DNA from: Pseudomonadota bacterium
Lineage (GTDB): Bacteria; Pseudomonadota; Gammaproteobacteria; Halothiobacillales; Halothiobacillaceae
Reading direction: 5' to 3'
Length of the DNA stretch: 5,517 bases
Assembly (NCBI GenBank): GCA_021795795.1
Contig: JAJYPA010000539.1
Coordinates: 1 to 5,517, forward strand
Shown: positions 1 to 5,033 of the stretch, one piece after another
Numbering within the stretch: the stretch's first letter is position 1
Layout: each line of letters begins with the position of its first letter
Program-made: the position numbers and the translations under genes
Notes under the pieces: model-generated
Database searches by the model: none
Told to the model about the DNA's origin: nothing
Seen by the model: the letters and a program-made list of their open reading frames with translations, nothing else

Positions 1-1
1 G

Positions 2-151
2 TACAAAATCAAGGGGATTTCTGAAGAACCTGACGTGGAGGATGCTCGTGTCGGCAGCCCGTTTCTCTACGAAATTGGACGGTGGAAAGGCGCACGCCTG
101 CATTACGACAGGACCATGTTGCCAAACCGGGTGGCGCCAGCCGCCACATAA
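2..151 (+). CDS. 3' end of an unrecognised protein (partial)
   Basis: The frame is open from the left edge of the window and closes at TAA 149-151, giving the last 49 residues of a protein that starts outside. The visible part is polar with a few aromatics (for example FLYEIGRWKGARLHYDRT) and ends in a short proline/alanine tail (NRVAPAAT). No catalytic motif, membrane segment or signal can be seen, and I do not recognise the family. The next gene starts 12 bp after the stop with its ribosome binding site right at the stop codon, so the two are probably co-transcribed. Competing frames across this stretch read as arginine/histidine/cysteine-rich shadow peptides. The identity cannot be given from 49 residues. 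Confidence 0.6.
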   Translation, partial: YKIKGISEEPDVEDARVGSPFLYEIGRWKGARLHYDRTMLPNRVAPAAT

Positions 152-163
152 GGACATACGGAA

Positions 164-331
164 ATGTTCGCATTCATCGTCGGCATGGTCAGTTACTTTC
201 CCTTCGCTTGGTACACGCACAGATATTTGGACGCCCAGGGTTACCCGCCCGGGATAGCCCGCACACTGGTGGTGTTCGTGATCGCCAGCGTTCTGGCTTC
301 CCTGGCTTCGTACCTCGTGTCCTTGCTTTGA
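164..331 (+). CDS. Small two-helix membrane protein, 55 aa
   Basis: The predicted protein begins MFAFIVGMVSYFPFAWYTHR and ends LASLASYLVSLL. It has two hydrophobic stretches: residues 2-17, broken by a proline and aromatics, and residues 32-54, a clean transmembrane helix. A short polar loop (about 18-31, YTHRYLDAQGYPPG) joins them. The start is supported by AGGA at 151-154, nine bases before ATG 164, overlapping the stop of the preceding gene and implying translational coupling. The stop is TGA 329-331. It is probably an inner-membrane protein. Its function is unknown: small proteins of this shape occur in conjugation, toxin-antitoxin and phage modules, but nothing here decides between them. 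The hydrophobic pattern is much more protein-like than the overlapping frames. Confidence 0.6.
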   Translation: MFAFIVGMVSYFPFAWYTHRYLDAQGYPPGIARTLVVFVIASVLASLASYLVSLL

Positions 332-419
332 CCTGCGGTCGGCATGACCAATTTCGCTAGTCCTGTGATCGCCCATTGTATCGTGATGACTGAATTCCAC
401 GAAGCTTTGGAGACGACCC

Positions 420-725
420 ATGCAGGACCACTCGGACCGTTTAGACTACCAGCAGGCGGAACAGAAAAAAGCTCTGCTCATCGCCATGTTTCACGGCGGC
501 ACCGTCAGCCGGGCCACGCGAGTGCAAAATGCCCCATTCCGGGTCACAGTCAAAGGCGACAGTGCTACCGTGCCGGCGGGCATTATTCACGAAATGTCGC
601 AAGAGCGTCTTTTGCGCAAACAAGATTACCCGGATCGGTTTTTCTACACGCTCACTGAAAAAGGGCGGGATCTGGCGCGCGGGCTTTTGGCAACCGAAAA
701 ACTGGCACCAAAAGTTCGTCCGTGA
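420..725 (+). CDS. Winged-helix-like small protein, 101 aa, possible DNA-binding regulator
   Basis: ATG 420 is preceded by GGAG at 410-413 with seven bases of spacing, and TGA 723-725 ends the frame. The protein is soluble and charged. It starts with a likely helix (residues 11-25, QQAEQKKALLIAMFHGG) and then a turn-rich segment. A second helix (about 54-66, AGIIHEMSQERLLRK) leads into an aromatic hairpin, YPDRFFYTLTEKGRDLARGL (about 69-89). The ending 'aromatic-x-LT-x-KG-x-x-x-A' is typical of the wing and last helix of winged helix-turn-helix proteins (MarR/PadR-like folds), where it ends the DNA-binding domain. At 101 residues it would be little more than one such domain. It lies just upstream of the outer-membrane protein gene and could regulate it or itself, which is inference. 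No named family is recognised. Confidence 0.7.
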   Translation: MQDHSDRLDYQQAEQKKALLIAMFHGGTVSRATRVQNAPFRVTVKGDSATVPAGIIHEMSQERLLRKQDYPDRFFYTLTEKGRDLARGLLATEKLAPKVRP

Positions 726-753
726 GGTTGCAATGGTCGATTTTTTTCGAATT

Positions 754-784
754 TTGCTCGATCCAAAAGTCGTAGTGGTAATGT
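754..784 (+). promoter_or_regulatory. Possible promoter ahead of the outer-membrane protein gene
   Basis: A -35-like TTGCTC (754-759) lies 19 bases before TAATGT (779-784). The latter is preceded by TGG, which fits an extended -10 arrangement. Both elements are weak and the spacing is long, so the call rests mainly on position, in the only intergenic gap before the barrel gene. Transcription would start near 791 and give a leader of about 70 nt. Confidence 0.22.
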
Positions 785-802
785 AACATCGTTGTTGTAA
801 CA
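782..802. repeat. Paired TGTAACA repeats, operator-like
   Basis: TGTAACA occurs at 782-788 and again at 796-802, a 14 bp start-to-start spacing. Each copy is itself symmetrical (TGT-A-ACA), so a dimeric protein could bind each copy. The first overlaps the candidate -10 and the second lies at the expected transcription start, a position where a repressor would block transcription. The small winged-helix protein encoded just upstream is an obvious candidate binder, by inference only. Confidence 0.33.
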
Positions 803-815
803 CAATGGACACTCT

Positions 816-840
816 GGCGGGACAAGCCGCCGTTTTCTTT
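816..840 (+). terminator. Hairpin with T tract between the winged-helix gene and the barrel gene
   Basis: GGCGG (816-820) pairs with CCGCC (827-831) around a six-base loop (GACAAG) and is followed by GTTTTCTTT. This is the layout of a short rho-independent terminator. It lies only 15 bases before the ribosome binding site of the next gene. It may therefore end the upstream transcript, or act as an attenuator if the promoter of the barrel gene lies upstream of it. The stem is only five pairs, so strength is uncertain. Confidence 0.42.
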
Positions 841-859
841 CGCAACAAAAGGATCAGAC

Positions 860-1699
860 ATGGAAAAGAGTAACACCAACCGCAAGACGTTCTTGGTGGC
901 CGTAGCCATCGCCGCATTGGGTTTTGCCGTCACAGCGGATGCGCAGACGGAAAATTCTGCCATAGTGTCAGCCAATAACGAGGTCGGTATCGCCATCACT
1001 GGCAACCTGACCAACTATCAGGAAGATATTACGCCCGGGCCTTCGGACACGGAATCCGGCTGGCAGCCAGGGTTTGCGGTGAAAGGCAGCTATATGGGCA
1101 ACCTGTATGGTCTTCATAATGTGTACGCCGCCGTTCACTACGCGCGCAGTTCCGGCAATATCGGTTATTACGGCGCCGTGGGCGCAAAGCCATACAACAG
1201 CACCGACAGCGCAACATTCAATCGCGTCATGGCGCGCGTGGGCATGGGCTTTGGCATTGCCTGCTCACATCACGAGATGATGATCACTCCTTATGTTGCC
1301 GGTGGTTACCAGACATGGAACCGGGCATTGCAGGGGCCTTACGGTTATACGGAAAATTACAGTGCCGGGCTGATCGGTGCCGGAGCATTGTTCCAGTACG
1401 CAGTGACCCCGCGGTTCGTGGTTTCCGGCAAGACCGAAGTGCTCGCGGTCGTCAGTGGTGGCATGACGCCGCATGTTTACAACGGACGCCTCGGCTCCGC
1501 CAGTTTCGGGACCAGCGCCGAGGAAAAGGTGACGCTAGGAGGGGATTACCGGATTGCCGGCCCACTGCATGCGTACAGCGATGTGAGTTTCACGCATTTT
1601 AACTACACGGGCGGCCAGTTGGCTCTCCCCGGCGCGCGTGAGCCGTTGTCCAGCACCAACCAGTTCGGTATGAGTCTGGGGCTGGCTTACCAGTTCTAG
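860..1699 (+). CDS. Outer-membrane beta-barrel protein with signal peptide, 279 aa
   Basis: The start ATG 860 has AAAAGGA at 847-853, six bases upstream. The N-terminus is a textbook Sec signal peptide: charged residues 1-9 (MEKSNTNRK), a hydrophobic core 10-25, and a likely cleavage site ADA|Q after residue 28. The mature part is rich in aromatic, glycine and alternating polar/hydrophobic residues (for example GFAVKGSYMGNL, NVYAAVHYARSSG, ITPYVAGGYQTW, FVVSGKTEVLAVV, AYSDVSFTHFNYTGG). It ends in ...GMSLGLAYQF, with the C-terminal phenylalanine recognised by the BAM insertion machinery. Length and strand pattern suggest an 8- to 12-stranded barrel of the opacity/OmpA-like class, located in the outer membrane. 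No peptidoglycan-binding domain is present, so it is not a full OmpA. A single cysteine lies mid-barrel (IACSHH). Its substrate, if any, cannot be told. The gene seems to stand alone. Confidence 0.88.
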   Translation: MEKSNTNRKTFLVAVAIAALGFAVTADAQTENSAIVSANNEVGIAITGNLTNYQEDITPGPSDTESGWQPGFAVKGSYMGNLYGLHNVYAAVHYARSSGNIGYYGAVGAKPYNSTDSATFNRVMARVGMGFGIACSHHEMMITPYVAGGYQTWNRALQGPYGYTENYSAGLIGAGALFQYAVTPRFVVSGKTEVLAVVSGGMTPHVYNGRLGSASFGTSAEEKVTLGGDYRIAGPLHAYSDVSFTHFNYTGGQLALPGAREPLSSTNQFGMSLGLAYQF

Positions 1700-1727
1700 G
1701 CCGGACTTTTACCACAGAGACAACGCC

Positions 1728-1750
1728 ACCCAGGTTTCATGGCCTTGGGT
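1728..1750 (+). terminator. Imperfect stem-loop after the outer-membrane protein gene
   Basis: ACCCAGG (1728-1734) pairs with CCTTGGGT (1743-1750) with one bulged T and an eight-base loop, 29 bases after the stop of the barrel gene. There is no clear T run behind it (TGCGTTCCCG follows), so it is at best a weak terminator or a 3'-end stabilising hairpin. Confidence 0.25.
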
Positions 1751-1779
1751 TGCGTTCCCGCTTTGACAGGTTATGCCAC

Positions 1780-2031
1780 ATGTTGGTCAAACTATTAAGG
1801 GATATCGGAGATGGGGCCGCAGCCGGCGTCGCCGTGGTTACGGTGCTGCCATTGGCTGCGGTAGGCATGGGAGCGGCTGGGGCCATCACCACGCTCGGTC
1901 TGGTGGTTGGCGCAGGTCTGGGCGTAGCCGCCGCAGTGGCCGATACGTCCATGGAAAAGAATGGCAATATGGCAGCCGGTCGACCAAGTTCCATCTGGTG
2001 GGCGGGAAGGTGCAAAGGCGGCAGAGAATGA
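1780..2031 (+). CDS. Small Gly/Ala-rich membrane protein, 83 aa
   Basis: ATG 1780 follows ACAGG (1766-1770) at nine bases, and TGA 2029-2031 ends the frame. An amphipathic N-terminus (MLVKLLRDIGDG) precedes two hydrophobic stretches, about residues 13-31 and 34-57. Both are dominated by glycine, alanine and valine (for example AAGAITTLGLVVGAGLGVAA). They are spaced like glycine-zipper helices, which pack tightly or oligomerise in membranes. After VADTSMEKNGN the tail (about 64-83) turns basic and tryptophan-bearing and reads less naturally. Small glycine-zipper proteins include bacteriocin-like peptides, holin-like proteins and inner-membrane structural proteins, and nothing here selects one. 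The frame could extend upstream to TTG 1750, but that adds an unlikely RSRFDRLCH prefix with no ribosome binding site. The opposite strand also has long open frames here because of biased composition, so confidence is moderate. Confidence 0.5.
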   Translation: MLVKLLRDIGDGAAAGVAVVTVLPLAAVGMGAAGAITTLGLVVGAGLGVAAAVADTSMEKNGNMAAGRPSSIWWAGRCKGGRE

Positions 2032-2053
2032 CCAGTTTCGCATATCGCTTGAT

Positions 2054-2082
2054 TGTGGCGGACAGGAAACCCATCCGCCATA
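2054..2082. terminator. Stem-loop between two convergent genes
   Basis: TGGCGGA (2056-2062) pairs perfectly with TCCGCCA (2074-2080) around an 11-base loop. A G-T wobble and one more A-T pair outside the arms extend the stem to nine. It lies in the 56 bp gap where the + strand membrane-protein gene (stop 2031) meets the - strand gene (stop 2088), the usual place for a shared bidirectional terminator. Neither side has a real T run, so it may work with Rho or only protect 3' ends. Confidence 0.42.
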
Positions 2083-2087
2083 TTGGT

Positions 2088-2443
2088 TCAGCCAGCGTTA
2101 CGCCGACGCCCACCACGCCCTTTCCCATGCGCATCCATGAGCGTGCTCCCTTCCGCAAGCAGGGTTTCCATATCTTCATCCTTGGCTCGAGCAACGGCCG
2201 CCAACATGTGTCGATGTGTCCACCCTGGAACCAGAGTCGCCACCGCGCGATCAAAACGCTTACGCTCTTCCGCATCCAGTTTCTTTTTTGCAGGGCTTTC
2301 CGCAAGCTTTTTCCGTCGTTCTTCCAGCACGCGCAACTGAACGTCTAACTTGGCCTTGGCCTCCGCTATCGTTTTGTCAATTTCGGCAATCCGTCCTCTG
2401 TCGTTCGCACCCGGTGGGCGCGCTTTGTAGTTTGTTCTGCCAT
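2088..2443 (-). CDS. Coiled-coil/PGW small basic protein, start out of frame (probable -1 frameshift)
   Basis: The body frame runs from about 2441 down to TGA 2090-2088 and encodes 117 residues: a basic N-terminus (GRTNYKARPPG), a charged heptad-like helix (about residues 17-64, including IDKTIAEAKAKLD and VLEERRKKLAES), then RAVATLVPGW with PGW at 72-74. A helix (THRHMLAAVARAKDED) and a Gly/Arg tail (GKGRGGRRRNAG) end it. A strong AAGGAG (2458-2453) and ATG (2443-2441) lie exactly where the start should be. That ATG opens a different frame which stops after 25 codons. One extra G after ATG would join it to the body as MGRTNYKARPPG. Otherwise the first ordinary in-frame start is TTG 2336, which has no ribosome binding site and would cut off half the coiled coil. 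The gene is a likely tandem paralogue of 2512-2874. The role is unknown; a basic coiled-coil protein could bind nucleic acid. Confidence 0.6.
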
Positions 2444-2476
2444 GATGATATTTCTCCTTGGTTGTGTTGTACTACT

Positions 2477-2492
2477 AAAAGGCTTTACAGCC
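2477..2492 (-). terminator. Weak short hairpin with T tract after the 2512-2874 gene
   Basis: Read on the minus strand, GGCT-GTAA-AGCC is followed by TTTTAG, 20 bases after the stop of the upstream gene. A four-pair stem is below normal terminator strength. Some transcription probably continues into the next gene, which starts about 35 bases further on. Confidence 0.25.
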
Positions 2493-2511
2493 ATTTCTCA
2501 TCTTTGCAAAA

Positions 2512-2874
2512 TCAGGGGTTTTTCTCCTGGGCATCGGAGGTCAGCGTCTTGCCGAACGTGGTGATCTCTTCAAAGTATGTGGGGTCCTCCCGGCATTCCG
2601 CAAAGGCGGCAGCCAGACCGCCAGCTATGGTTTCCAGCGACCAACCGGGAGCAACTTCCCTGATGACCGACATCCAGCGTTGATCCTGAATGACTTGCTC
2701 ACGTTTTGCAATGCGTTCCAACAATTGGGCTTTTTCGCGCTCTAATCGCTCAATGTGTCTCCGTGCTCGCCGTATCGCCGGGGTTTCCACATTTGCGGCG
2801 GAGTCCATGGGAGCAGTCGCGGAGTTGGCCTCTCGCCTGTTCTTGTTCATGCGCAATACGGGTAGTTTGGGCAT
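2512..2874 (-). CDS. Coiled-coil/PGW small protein, 120 aa, paralogue of the neighbour
   Basis: ATG 2874 follows GGTGA at six bases, and TGA 2514-2512 ends the frame. A second ATG nine codons in (MNKNRREANS) lacks a ribosome binding site. Layout: a basic, low-complexity N-terminus (residues 1-33); a strongly charged coiled coil (about 34-66, IRRARRHIERLEREKAQLLE and onward); WMSVIREVAPGWSLETIAGG with PGW at 76-78; a short Ala-rich helix; then an acidic tail (ECREDPTYFEEITTFGK). The order, spacing and core motif match the gene at 2088-2443, where PGW is at 72-74, though overall identity is low. This points to an old duplication. The first half resembles charged coiled coils of small conjugation or nucleoid proteins in general character only, and I recognise no family. 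It lies 83 bp downstream of the cold-shock gene behind a terminator, so it may depend on readthrough or a promoter I cannot see. Confidence 0.72.
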   Translation of the reverse strand: MPKLPVLRMNKNRREANSATAPMDSAANVETPAIRRARRHIERLEREKAQLLERIAKREQVIQDQRWMSVIREVAPGWSLETIAGGLAAAFAECREDPTYFEEITTFGKTLTSDAQEKNP

Positions 2875-2910
2875 ATGGAATCACCGTATCGTGAATGTGG
2901 AAAAACCATC

Positions 2911-2936
2911 GAAAAAGCGCTGAACTTGCCAGCGCC
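2911..2936 (-). terminator. Rho-independent terminator of the cold-shock gene
   Basis: On the minus strand GCGCTG pairs perfectly with CAGCGC around a seven-base loop (GCAAGTT), followed at once by TTTTTC. In plus coordinates the arms are 2930-2935 and 2917-2922, and the T run is 2916-2912. It starts about 22 bases after the cold-shock stop codon. This is the best terminator in the window. Confidence 0.82.
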
Positions 2937-2957
2937 TTCAGTTTCGCGCGGAACGAT

Positions 2958-3161
2958 TTATGCGCGCCGCACGTCTTCAGCCTGCAGCCCCTTGGGGCCG
3001 CGTGTAGACGAAAAAGAAACCCGCTCACCTTCCGCCAGGGACTTGAAACCCGTGCCCTGGATGGCGGAATGATGGACAAAAATGTCCTCTCCGCCATCTT
3101 CCGGCGTGATAAAGCCAAATCCCTTGGCGTCGTTGAACCATTTTACTGTACCAGTTGCCAT
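2958..3161 (-). CDS. cspA: CspA-family cold-shock protein, 67 aa
   Basis: This is a single cold-shock domain (OB fold) at the family's usual length of 65-70 residues. It begins [20 protein letters not shown] and carries both nucleic-acid-binding motifs: RNP1 KGFGFI (about 13-18) and RNP2 DIFVHHS (about 26-32), with the aromatic residues that stack on single-stranded RNA or DNA. Proteins of this type melt RNA secondary structure and act as RNA chaperones in the cytoplasm. Some are cold-induced and others constitutive, and the sequence does not tell which. ATG 3161 has AGGGAAG seven bases upstream, a promoter about 45-70 bp upstream, and a strong terminator behind it, so it is probably monocistronic. 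It is divergently arranged with the helicase gene. The symbol is a family-level name. Confidence 0.95.
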   Translation of the reverse strand: MATGTVKWFNDAKGFGFITPEDGGEDIFVHHSAIQGTGFKSLAEGERVSFSSTRGPKGLQAEDVRRA

Positions 3162-3205
3162 AATACACTTCCCTACTCATTAAAAACGGCGATGTGCCAG
3201 ACTTC

Positions 3206-3234
3206 ATCTTAAACAAGATATTGGACAATCTCAA
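3206..3234 (-). promoter_or_regulatory. Sigma70-type promoter of the cold-shock gene
   Basis: On the minus strand TTGAGA (3234-3229) is followed by exactly 17 bases and TAAGAT (3211-3206). This fits -35 and -10 boxes with ideal spacing. Transcription would begin near 3199, giving a leader of about 37 nt. That is much shorter than the roughly 160 nt leader of the E. coli cold-inducible cspA, so leader-RNA control of that kind is not supported unless a second promoter lies upstream. Confidence 0.5.
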
Positions 3235-3235
3235 C

Positions 3236-3264
3236 ATTTCCCGACCTGCGGCGAAACGGGAAAT
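3236..3264. promoter_or_regulatory. Perfect inverted repeat between divergent genes, operator candidate
   Basis: ATTTCCCG (3236-3243) and CGGGAAAT (3257-3264) are perfect 8 bp arms separated by 13 bases. The centre-to-centre distance is 21 bp, two helical turns, which suits a dimeric DNA-binding protein. The repeat ends one base from the -35 box of the cold-shock promoter and lies about 125 bp ahead of the helicase start, so a bound regulator could act on both genes. If a longer cspA transcript exists it would also fold into an RNA hairpin. Confidence 0.5.
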
Positions 3265-3387
3265 TGTCGATGGGCTTCCCCGTGTAGGATATTCTGTTTT
3301 CACTACCAGCGTGTGGACTAAGAAATTTATGGATGTCGACATACCAAACGCACTCATACCCAACCTGAGTAACAGGAGAAAGTGCGG
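3265..3387. other. Helicase side of the divergent intergenic region
   Basis: About 120 bp between the inverted repeat and the helicase start hold no gene. A promoter for the helicase must lie here or in the repeat, but no convincing pair of boxes is seen. The best is TTTTCA (3297-3302) with TAAGAA 16 bases on (3319-3324), which has a poor -35 and only a fair -10. Transcription from it would start near 3331 and leave a leader of about 57 nt. Confidence 0.25.
3374..3378 (+). promoter_or_regulatory. Ribosome binding site that decides the helicase start
   Basis: AGGAG at 3374-3378 is nine bases before ATG 3388 but only three before the alternative GTG 3382. The spacing favours the ATG, making the protein two residues shorter than the longest reading. 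Confidence 0.7.
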
Positions 3388-5019
3388 ATGATCTACCGGG
3401 AAAATCAAGCCCAGGAACAAAAGTTGCGGGATGCCAGTGATCAGCGGATCGCACAAATCCAGATGCTGGCCGGCGACCGCCACTGGAGCCGCATCTTCCC
3501 CAATCCGCAACTCGGCGCACGGCATCTGGAAGCCTATCTGGGTCCGACCAACAGCGGCAAGACGTATCAGGCGCTTCATGCCCTCAAGTTGCTCAAACCA
3601 CACGAGCGCGGTGTGTATCTGGCACCACTGCGGCTGCTCGCCATTGAGGTCTGTGAAGAACTCCGCAACCAGGGTGTGGCGGCATCGCTAATCACCGGCG
3701 AAGAACGCGATATCGACCCGCAGGCCAGCGTGGTTTGTTCCACCATCGAAATGCTCGATCCCAGCCAACACTACACGGTCGGCGTGATCGACGAAATGCA
3801 GATGATCGCGGATACCCAACGGGGATGGGCGTGGACGCAGGCGCTTTTTGAGATGTCTGCGGACCGACTTTTCGTACTGGGTAGCCCATCTGTCGAGGCT
3901 TTGCTGAAGGATTTCGCGGAGACGACTGGCGACACGCTGACCCTGCATCGCACACAGCGCTTCAACTCGTTGCAGGTGAAGCCTCAGCCCATACCGCCGA
4001 AGTCTGTAACCAAGGGCACCATCTTCGTGGTCTTCTCGCGCAACTCGGTCATCCGCTGGGGCGAATATTTCCGCGGCAACGGGCATTCGGTCGCGCAGAT
4101 CTACGGTGCCATGCCGCCCGAAGTGCGCCGTGAAGAAGCCCGGCGATTCCGTGCCAGTGAAGCGGATATTCTGGTCGCTACCGACGCCGTGGCCATGGGC
4201 CTTAACTTGCCAGCCCATACGGTGGTTCTGGGCGAAGGTGAAAAGTACAACGGACAGACCACCACCGCCGTACCCAAGCCGCTGGTCCGCCAAATCGCGG
4301 GCAGGGCAGGGCGCTATGGGCACCATGACGCCGGTTTCGCTGCAGGCTCTGATAGCGCAATCCATCGCCACATGCAAAGCGCGCTCAACGGCCAGGACGA
4401 GCAGTTCACCTTTCCGCTGCCACATGTTGCTCCAACACGCCAATGGATCGAGAATGCCATGGAACAGGCCCCGGAAACCACTGTCCGCGACCTGCTTACT
4501 GCCTGGCAACAAACCATAAAAGGTTCTCGCTGGTTTCGCTGCGTCGATTTGTCAGAGATACTGGAGAAGGCCCATGTCCTGGACGGGGTGGAGGGATCGG
4601 ATCGACTGCCCATGGCGGAACGCCTGCAGATTCTGACGGCGCCGGTGGACGTGCGCGCCGGACAAATGCACCATTTCAAGACCATGGTTATCGCCATCGT
4701 GGGAAACCACCAGATCGCCTCGCCAGCGTCCGGCGCGGGACCGCATGCGCGCACGGAAAATCTGGAATCCGCCTACAAGCATCTTTCGCTGTATTGCTGG
4801 TTTCATTATCGTTATCCGCAAGTGTTTCCCGAGATCGGCAAGGCTGCCGCCGAAAGGACCAAATGTGTCAATCAGTTGATCGCCCATATCCGCCAGGGCT
4901 TGAAGCGCCACTGCAAAACTTGCGGCAAGGTGCTCCCCGCCAAAGGGGTCTTCGGTATTTGCGAAAACTGTTATCAGGCGCAGCGGCGACAACGACAGTG
5001 GGATCGCGATGATTACTAA
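3388..5019 (+). CDS. Suv3-type superfamily 2 ATP-dependent RNA/DNA helicase with C-terminal zinc-ribbon-like tail, 543 aa
   Basis: Residue numbers are from ATG 3388. Motif I is GPTNSGKT (52-59), the Walker A form characteristic of Suv3 helicases. Motif Ia lies in YLAPLRLLA (77-85). The DEAD-box position reads DEMQ (135-138; DEIQ is common in Suv3). A motif III-like LGSPSVEALL (164-173), motif V ATDAVAMGLNLP (264-275) and motif VI QIAGRAGRYG (302-311) complete an intact ATPase core. ATP hydrolysis should drive 3'-5' unwinding of RNA or RNA/DNA duplexes. After a Suv3-like helical region, four cysteines (CKTC at 509-512, CENC at 525-528) form a probable zinc ribbon, followed by a basic, glutamine-rich end. 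Mitochondrial Suv3 works with a 3'-5' exoribonuclease or PNPase; a DEDD exonuclease gene follows 210 bp downstream here. It diverges from the cold-shock gene. The identification is firm; the physiological substrate is not known. Confidence 0.93.
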   Translation: MIYRENQAQEQKLRDASDQRIAQIQMLAGDRHWSRIFPNPQLGARHLEAYLGPTNSGKTYQALHALKLLKPHERGVYLAPLRLLAIEVCEELRNQGVAASLITGEERDIDPQASVVCSTIEMLDPSQHYTVGVIDEMQMIADTQRGWAWTQALFEMSADRLFVLGSPSVEALLKDFAETTGDTLTLHRTQRFNSLQVKPQPIPPKSVTKGTIFVVFSRNSVIRWGEYFRGNGHSVAQIYGAMPPEVRREEARRFRASEADILVATDAVAMGLNLPAHTVVLGEGEKYNGQTTTAVPKPLVRQIAGRAGRYGHHDAGFAAGSDSAIHRHMQSALNGQDEQFTFPLPHVAPTRQWIENAMEQAPETTVRDLLTAWQQTIKGSRWFRCVDLSEILEKAHVLDGVEGSDRLPMAERLQILTAPVDVRAGQMHHFKTMVIAIVGNHQIASPASGAGPHARTENLESAYKHLSLYCWFHYRYPQVFPEIGKAAAERTKCVNQLIAHIRQGLKRHCKTCGKVLPAKGVFGICENCYQAQRRQRQWDRDDY

Positions 5020-5033
5020 CGGAGGAATGTGAG

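Noticed and set aside
441..917. Minus-strand open frame of 158 codons
   Set aside because: It crosses the winged-helix gene, the leader hairpin and the start of the barrel gene. Its composition (runs of Thr, Arg, Cys) is not protein-like.
1737..2081. Minus-strand open frame rich in Ala/Pro/Thr opposite the small membrane protein
   Set aside because: Low-complexity ATAAATPRPAPTT-like content mirrors the Gly/Ala-rich + strand gene. The start has no clear ribosome binding site, although the + strand gene is itself only moderately certain.
1773..2348. Plus-strand open frame of 191 codons
   Set aside because: It begins inside the membrane-protein gene in an Arg/Gly-rich frame and runs antisense through the coiled-coil gene at 2088-2443, whose body is far more protein-like.
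2216..2683. Plus-strand frame of 155 codons
   Set aside because: It is antisense to both coiled-coil genes and crosses their intergenic gap; no start signal.
3025..3603. Minus-strand frame of 192 codons spanning the cold-shock gene, the divergent promoter region and the helicase 5' end
   Set aside because: It is out of frame with the clear cold-shock protein and antisense to the helicase N-terminus.
3688..4512. Long open frame of 274 codons on the minus strand inside the helicase
   Set aside because: It is antisense to the conserved helicase motifs, is rich in Arg/His/Cys as antisense shadows are, and has no ribosome binding site.
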